Source: JAJFFW01 sp038531315 (GTDB lineage: Bacteria > Pseudomonadota > Alphaproteobacteria > Caulobacterales > Parvularculaceae). Taken from it: a stretch of 34,927 nucleotides of DNA. Positions within the stretch are counted from its first letter, which is position 1. Each line of letters opens with the position of its first letter. Below the pieces are notes generated by a model that did not search any database, was not told the DNA's origin, and saw only the letters and a program-made list of their open reading frames with translations. Positions 34,383 to 34,927 of the stretch are shown here, piece by piece. A program made the position numbers and the translations under genes. The stretch is taken from positions 1 to 34,927 of the forward strand of contig JBCBBT010000036.1 of the NCBI GenBank assembly GCA_038531315.1. The letters run 5' to 3'.

Positions 34383-34927
34383 GACGCCCGCCGCGCCCGG
34401 GTATGATCGGCGATATAGGCTTTCACCGCGCCGGTGTCGTTGGCGATCGTCCGGCACTTTTCCGGCCGGTCGTAAAGATCACTGAGATGAGCGGGCAATG
34501 GCGGCGTCTTGTCGGTCGCCGCGCTGACGGCTTCGGGAAATTTCGCCGCATGCGCGGTCGACAAAATGACAACCGGATTTTCGAACGCGCCGCTATCTCG
34601 TAATTTTTTCGCGCAGACAACGCCGACCGCCGTATGCGGATCGATCAGTCGATCAAAACGGTGATCGAAATCTCTGATCGCCTCCGTAATTTCGGCCTCC
34701 CTGGCGCGCTCGGATAAAAAATCCTCACGGATTTTTGACAGCGCCTTGGCGCTGATAACAGCGCCCGCCGGCGATTTGATCGAATCGATAAACGCAGTGA
34801 CCGCGCGCGTGTCGCGGCCGGCGGCCTCAAAGACCAATCGCTCAAAATTGCTCGCCACCTGGATGTCCATCGATGGGGACGTTGTTTGCACAACATCGCG
34901 CGCCGCATAGACGCCGTTGGAAATCGC
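34379..34927 (-). CDS. thrC: Threonine synthase, C-terminal part (5' end outside window)
   Basis: PLP enzyme converting O-phosphohomoserine to threonine. Only the last 182 codons are visible; a full-length protein is about 460-480 residues, so the PLP lysine is outside. Recognisable parts are TSPSMDIQVASNFERLVFEAAG near the visible start (split across 34850-34910), HRFDRLIDPHTAVGV and VVILSTAHAAKFPEAV, all typical of the bacterial/yeast-type ThrC C-terminal half. Its stop overlaps the M16 protease start, making thrC, the protease and the GNAT gene one unit. Confidence 0.93.
   Translation of the reverse strand, partial: AISNGVYAARDVVQTTSPSMDIQVASNFERLVFEAAGRDTRAVTAFIDSIKSPAGAVISAKALSKIREDFLSERAREAEITEAIRDFDHRFDRLIDPHTAVGVVCAKKLRDSGAFENPVVILSTAHAAKFPEAVSAATDKTPPLPAHLSDLYDRPEKCRTIANDTGAVKAYIADHTRARRAS

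Noticed and set aside
1..34927. Mobile element, defence island, CRISPR array, tRNA or rRNA
   Set aside because: No transposase, integrase, direct-repeat array, cloverleaf or rRNA-like segment was found on either strand; gene content is mostly housekeeping.

Overview
The window looks like a chromosomal segment of a GC-rich alphaproteobacterium. The main reasons are a long-form isocitrate lyase divergent from a RamB/ScfR-type regulator, a UbiK-YbjN-ProC gene order, an lgt-MidA-PgeF run, a TamA-TamB pair, an M16 processing-type protease after threonine synthase, and a lycopene cyclase. I cannot fix the genus; an aerobic, possibly pigmented, aquatic lineage is only a guess. Genes are densely packed with many 1-20 nt overlaps. 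I see no tRNA, rRNA, CRISPR array, transposase or prophage gene, and no gene-free stretch longer than 300 bases.

Layout, left to right. (1) 1-2912: the start of aceA (minus, cut by the window edge) and, divergently, a ScfR/RamB-like regulator; two AT-rich palindromes lie between them. (2) 2979-5704: alanine racemase and an MlaE/MlaF lipid ABC permease and ATPase, nearly fused. (3) 5713-8036 (minus): lycopene beta-cyclase behind a DUF2855 protein. (4) 8196-9632 (plus): a coniferyl-aldehyde-dehydrogenase-type ALDH. (5) 9675-13014 (minus): a sulfotransferase, a paraoxonase-like lipoprotein and an NAD-dependent epimerase/reductase-like SDR, read in that order as one probable operon. (6) 13291-21550 (plus): TamA, TamB, PgsA, and an OmpR/EnvZ-like two-component pair, an envelope-centred block. 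(7) 21572-23342 (minus): UbiK, YbjN and a frameshifted proC. (8) 23488-27392 (plus): lgt, MidA-like methyltransferase, PgeF, then prs. (9) 27399-28996 (minus): a Prx5-type peroxiredoxin and a sarcosine-oxidase-like flavoenzyme, which produces H2O2. (10) 29167-29793 (plus): YqgE/AlgH. (11) 29818-34927 (minus): a membrane PAS-EAL protein, a GNAT acetyltransferase, an M16 zinc protease and the C-terminal part of threonine synthase (cut by the window edge).

Most of the window is housekeeping or envelope biology. I do not see an obviously new defence or mobile system. The parts most worth a second look are the sulfotransferase/PON-like lipoprotein/SDR operon, the orphan crtY paired with DUF2855, the frameshift in proC, the palindromes between aceA and its likely regulator, and an 18-bp GTTAAC palindrome upstream of tamA.
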